From Mytilus galloprovincialis (taxonomy: Eukaryota; Mollusca; Bivalvia; Mytilida; Mytilidae): a DNA stretch of 64,000 nt. The notes under the pieces were generated by a model. That model ran no database searches. It was given only the letters and a program-made list of their open reading frames with translations, and had not been told where the DNA came from. Below, piece after piece: positions 59,712 to 64,000 of this stretch. A program made the position numbers and the translations under genes. Numbering within the stretch: position 1 is the stretch's first letter; each line of letters opens with the position of its first letter. The stretch is from assembly GCF_965363235.1 (NCBI RefSeq), contig NC_134839.1:58433560-58497559 (forward strand), in the 5' to 3' direction.

Positions 59712-60174
59712 GTATGTATCTAGTGTATTGCATTTTTAGATGAACTTGAAATGTAGATGAATGTATCTCCTTTTTTTCATAAATTCTTGGCGCTGATTAT
59801 ATTGTAAATAACCAAAGTACATTGGAACTACAGAAAAATTGGACGGATTTTAAGTAGTTGATTTAAAAAAAAAAATGCAATATGAAGTTTTATAGAAAAG
59901 TATATACTAGTACTGCTAAGTCAGCAGTTCGGCTTCATCCTTTTTAACTTGCAGAAAAAAATAATACTAAGATTATAATCTCTAACCATATTTTTTTTAA
60001 ATGTGTTTTAACGAGTTTAAAAACACAATAACGGTATTTTCCTGTAAATTAAAGGTTACAAAATTGTTATTTGATAATTCAAGGATGTGAAGGTAATTGG
60101 GTGCGACTTCATCTTTATCGGAGTCTACATTTTAAGTGAAACTGCGCATAATGGATAACTAAAAAATGTAAAAC

Positions 60175-61320
60175 AGCAATGATGAACTACTACAAAATAA
60201 AGTGCATAAGATCCTATCTATCGAAAGAAGCAACTGAAACTTTGGTCTTATCTTTGGTTATATCACATTTAGATTATTGCAATGTTATACTTTTTGGAAT
60301 TTCACAAACTGATTTATATAAATTGCAACGTATACAGACTATGTGTGCCAAACTTGTGTTAAACCGTTCTAAGTATGATAGTGCCAAGCAGGCATTGTTT
60401 GACTTACACTAGCTTCCGATCAAAGCCAGAATTACATTCAAAATCTTAACATATATGTACAACTGTCATGTAGGTAATGCAGGTCGTCATATTTCAGTGA
60501 TATTGTTGGCTTTTTTCAAAACTAACTCTACCCTTTTTTATTGGGAAAATATGCGTCATTTTCATCAAATTGGGAAATTTAAAATAAACCATGAATTTGA
60601 CTGAAACTTTAATTTACAGACCCATTTTCAAGATTCAAACCCTGCTTTAAAATAAGTCTCCATTTTGTGAGTGATGACACATAAATAGACCCTCAAATGT
60701 GCACATATAGTCATTTTAGGAAAGAAAATTGTTTAAATGAGTGTTTTTCATTTTGTATTCATGCACAATTACTACTGAGACGGCACTGTTTGGGAATAAT
60801 TTTAAGCCATTTTTTTTCAAATTGGGATTTTTCTCCAGGGGAAAAAGCCTTTATTCTCCCATAATTTAAGGCAAACAATATCACTGTATTTGATCAATTT
60901 GTTAAATCCTCAAGTGTCGAAACGTTCATTAAGGTCGTCAGAGTCATCTATTGGTTGTTATGTAGTCCCATATAACAAAAAGAAAACTTTTTCAGATAGA
61001 AGCTTTAGTACTATTGGGCCAAAATTGTGGAATGAACTAGGTACAAATGTAAGAAACTCTGAATCTTTGGATACTTTTAAATGTCGGTTGAAAACATTGT
61101 ATTTCGAAAATTATTTTGAACTTTTCCGACTTTTTTCTTGTGTATCACAGTGTATATTTTCAATTTTTGGTATAGTACATACATATTGTATTTTTGTATA
61201 GTATTTTTGTATTTTATATGTCATTTATGTACAACGCCATTGAATACATATTGTACATGTAGAAATAGGCGTTTAATTAAGTTTTCATGTTACATGTTTC
61301 ATATCTATAACAATAAAATT
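60175..61320 (+). pseudogene. C-terminal remnant of a non-LTR reverse transcriptase
   Basis: The first piece (60179-60412) reads IRSYLSKEATETLVLSLV then SHLDYCNV and KLQRIQTMCAKLVL. The second (60888-61120) reads YLINLL, KRSLRSSES, KTFSDRSFSTIGPKLWNELG and FKCRLKTLYFENYF. These are the thumb and C-terminal parts of CR1/L2-like LINEs. The frame has a TAG at 60411, a frameshift and a 392-bp insertion. The 3' end has the typical 'acgccattgaat ... ataggcgttt' stem near 61230-61275. Confidence 0.8.
60495..60886. mobile_element. 392-bp MITE inside the LINE remnant
   Basis: Ends CAGTGATATTGTTGGC and (opposite strand) CAGTGATATTGTTTGC, 15 of 16 matching. TATTT occurs on both sides (60490-60494 and 60887-60891). 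LINE homology stops at the left edge and resumes at the right edge, confirming the insertion. The five-base duplication does not point clearly to one superfamily. Confidence 0.8.
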
Positions 61321-62883
61321 GCGAGGTCCAATTTGTCAGCCGCCATGGGGTAAAAACGACAAATATACCCCTAAATAATTGAAGTCTTTAATAATGTCGA
61401 CATTTGAGTTATTGTATTAAAATATTGAATTCTTTTGTAATCTTCCCTTTGTAAACACTACTATCTTTGTTTTTTTTCAAAATCCACCTTGAGACCACAT
61501 ATGTTACAATACATATTAAATTTATCTAAGGAGGTCTGGAGATCAGTCGCCGTTTCGGAAAGTATGATCGTGTCATCAGAATAAAGTATAGCAAATAAAT
61601 GCAGATAAATATCTAACTATGTTTTAATGTCTTTGCTTATTGTTTGTAGACCAATAACATGTTCTTGGCATATAGAAAATCTTCTTAGTAATTAAAAAAA
61701 AAGTGAAAATAAAAGGGGGATAGAATATCTCCCTGTCGAACACTATTTTCGCATGGGAAAAAAATCTGACTTTTTACCATTAAATATAAACATGATTTGA
61801 TATTTTGATACACATTAAAGATAATGTTGTACATGTTGCCACTTATATTACTTAAAAGCATTTTGTACTACAGCGCATCCCGTCGAACAGTGTCAAACGC
61901 CTTCTCAATATCAACAAATGCACACAAGAGCTTCTTTTTCTTATTTCTTAGAATTTCAAAAAATGAATGCAAAACAAACATGTAATCAGTTGTCGAATAA
62001 CCTTCAAGAAAACCAAATTGATTTTTCCTTAATCAACAATGTTTCTTCCGAAAATTGTATAAGTCTTGCATTTAAGATTGAAGTAAATAGTTTTCCAAAA
62101 CGGCTAACAATTGTAATCGGACGATAATTTTTAGTGTTTTATTTATCACCTTTATTTTAATAATAGGGTTTAATGGTCCCAATTACCCATGATTCAGGAA
62201 TTGTCCCTGATTCAAACATAAGATTGAACAATTTGAAAAAAGATTCCATATACTGACCAAGACTGGGAAGATTTTATGTATTCGTTGATTATTTTATTAT
62301 CTGAACAACCTTTGTTTTTTTTTCAGTTTTTTAACGCTCTTTAAAATTTCGTTTTCAGTTATTGGCACATTAAGGCTTTCATTGATGTTCTTATCGAAAT
62401 CGCAGTGAGCTTGAGAAGAGTCTCTTGTATCGTTTATATTGTCTTTAGCTGTATTTAGTTCTTTAATGAAAATGTTAGCAAATTTTCAAAATCTATTTTT
62501 TGATGGACTGTGCCATTACGGTTATTCAAAATTTTCCAGTATTCTTTCGTATTACTATTTTTCAGTGAGTTCATTCTATTTCTGATTTCTTTTGTGCTTT
62601 ATTCATAACTTTTTTATATTGGTTTTCGCTTGCTTTTTCGAGGTTGCAGTAAAGTGTAGATGTCTACAGATTTTTCTGCGTTTAAATCTCCGAAATTGTT
62701 GTCTTGCCTTTGAGCAATTTTGCGTGCCTCGTTGGGTTTTTGTTATACTAGCTTTAGATACGTGTTTTTAGTACCAAAAGTCTTTTTAGCTGAATCTAAT
62801 AGGCTATTTCCTATTTTATGTACAATTGAGTCGTACTAAATTGGGCCAAGTACTTAGTGTCTCCAATTTCTTTCATTAAGATA

Positions 62884-63128
62884 GCGATCATTTCAGTATC
62901 AATATTTTCTTGGTAAAACACTAATTTTGAAGGGTCCCATTTCTTAATTTTCTGATCTTTGCTTTATCAATGCCATCAATTGTTTTCTTATCTAAAATTA
63001 AACAAAGCGATCTTTTCAGTATCAATATTTTCTTGGTAACGCACTAATTTTGAAGGGTCCCATTTCTTAATTTTCTGATCTTTGCTTTATCAATGCCATC
63101 AATTGTTTTCTTATCTAAAATTAAACAA
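62884..63128. repeat. Recent 123-bp tandem duplication inside the dead LINE
   Basis: 62884-63006 and 63007-63128 are adjacent, with only a few differences ('ggtaaaacac' against 'ggtaacgcac', and a short change after 'gcgatc'). This makes it far younger than the surrounding degenerate LINE. Confidence 0.9.
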
Positions 63129-63767
63129 TTAATTGATAGAAGTAAAGGGGAGTGAACGTCGGAATATAAACTGGAAAAAAATCTAAAATTTCAAAGTTTT
63201 TTTTTTTTGTAAAAAAGCTACATTCCTTATGAAATAATCGACTATGCTAGCATTTCGACATGGTTATTTACCTCCCCTCTTTTGTTGTTCTGCCATTCTT
63301 GACAAAAAGATTATTACCTTTACAAAAAACTAATAACTGATTTGCAAAACAGTTTTTGCATTTGTCTTTATTATTCCTTTTCCGGGGTAAATTTTTCGCG
63401 TCTAATTTTCACGTCATGTTTACAGTCACACCCTCATCATCAGTATATATTTCATTTTCATATACATAAATAAAATCTCAGTCTTCTGCTGTTCACGCAT
63501 TAAAGTCAACGATAATAAATACTTTTTCAAATTTGCTTGAGACATCTAAATATTCATTTTCAATTTCATCGAGAGCACTTGACGAATAGTATGATGTGTA
63601 TTCGGGTGGTATATAGATAATACCTTGTATAACATTTTTGATATTTTACACCACAAAAAAAAAATTTACAATCATTTTTTTATATAACCTCAATATTTTC
63701 CTGAAACTTTTCTTTAAAACAGAGCTATACCGCGGGGTTTTTATTCTACTTACATTGTTCCTATTTT

Positions 63768-63908
63768 CAGTGGCGAATCGAGAAATTTTCATAAGTGGGT
63801 GCTCACTGACTGCCTAAGAGGGGGCCCGCTCTGGTCATGCTTCAGTGATTCCCTATATAATCATCAAAATTTTCCCCAGAACCCCCTCCCTCTCTAAATC
63901 CGCCTCTG
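63768..63908. mobile_element. 141-bp hAT-type MITE in the LINE endonuclease region
   Basis: Ends CAGTGGCGAATCGAG and (opposite strand) CAGAGGCGGATTTAG match the common hAT terminus CAGTGGCGGAT. On the LINE strand, removing it restores GYFILKNRNN across the junction, with TGAAAAAT/TGAAAAT left as an 8-bp duplication carrying one deletion. Interior includes C-rich 'cccccctccctc'-like tracts. Confidence 0.75.
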
Positions 63909-64000
63909 ATTTTTCAAAATAAAATACCCTTTAAGCCGAATGTCATCCAAATCATCAGTTTTTGTTTCTACTAAGCAAGCGATGTCATTTTTGTAAATAA

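Larger units (their letters stand above)
61430..64000 (-). pseudogene. Degenerate LINE (endonuclease plus RT), running off the window
   Basis: On the minus strand from the window edge: endonuclease start (NDIACLVETKTDDLDDIRLKGY, about 63990-63925), a MITE, then GIIYIPPEYTSYYSSSALDEIE and VFIIVDFNA-stop (about 63640-63490). RT pieces follow: GYSTTDYMFVLHSFFEIL and FVDIEKAFDTVRRDAL (about 62010-61870), SVRQGDILSPF (about 61740-61700) and LYSDDTIILSETATDLQ (YSDD at 61583-61572). Stops and shifts occur throughout, and the endonuclease G-D-F-N reads V-D-F-N. Dead copy of an APE-endonuclease LINE. Confidence 0.85.

Overview
The window is AT-rich eukaryotic nuclear DNA, almost certainly from a bivalve mollusc and most likely a mussel of the genus Mytilus. 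The evidence is two ordinary animal housekeeping genes with GT-AG introns, a large load of non-LTR, Ty3/gypsy-type and terminal-inverted-repeat elements, and several dispersed repeat families that I recognise from mussel sequence (for example the family carrying 'gccaatgagacaac'). The species assignment rests on pattern memory, not on a search.

Layout. 1-6400 holds no convincing gene: a TTAA-flanked MITE at 2507-2775, a weak short-gene candidate at 3028-3503 (-), a minisatellite at 4108-4620 and a dispersed repeat at 5400-5720. 6477-11752 (-) is a three-exon SMUG1 uracil-DNA glycosylase gene with a very long low-complexity N-terminal extension. 12358-20730 (+) is a complete seven-exon CHMP5 gene (ESCRT-III). 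The two genes are head to head, with 605 bp between start codons. CHMP5 intron 1 carries a 3.0-kb TIR element with a 9-bp target duplication and a non-LTR reverse transcriptase nested inside it. CHMP5 intron 5 carries a long-TIR MITE. 20731-26640 is gene-free and contains tandem repeats (161 bp and about 37 bp units) and a perfect hairpin. 26652-31245 is a duplicate of the region immediately upstream of a gene at 54.9 kb. It is split by a 2.8-kb TIR insertion that itself contains a dead hAT element. 31477-38300 (-) is a decayed Ty3/gypsy retrotransposon (protease, RT, RNase H, integrase pieces). A 5'-truncated LINE with an intact 695-codon ORF lies within it. 39.4-50 kb holds a HotDog-fold thioesterase-like locus: an interrupted exon copy at 41889-42170 and an apparently intact 3' part at 47416-49864. 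50.3-50.6 kb is a small hAT-type MITE. 53.36-54.84 kb is the second, uninterrupted copy of the duplicated upstream region. It leads straight into a new gene at 54912-59711 (+, incomplete at its 3' end) that encodes two membrane segments followed by the start of a RING finger. 60.2-64 kb is two dead LINEs facing each other, each broken by a small TIR element.

How things fit together. SMUG1 (base-excision repair) and CHMP5 (endosomal sorting) are functionally unrelated but share one short intergenic promoter region. Apart from the RING and thioesterase loci, nearly everything else is mobile DNA. No CRISPR, operon, rRNA or convincing tRNA was seen. I found no clearly new 'system'. The most unusual items are the SMUG1 extension, the duplicated RING-gene 5' region with its lost exon, and the nested-insertion sites whose pre-insertion state can be read directly.
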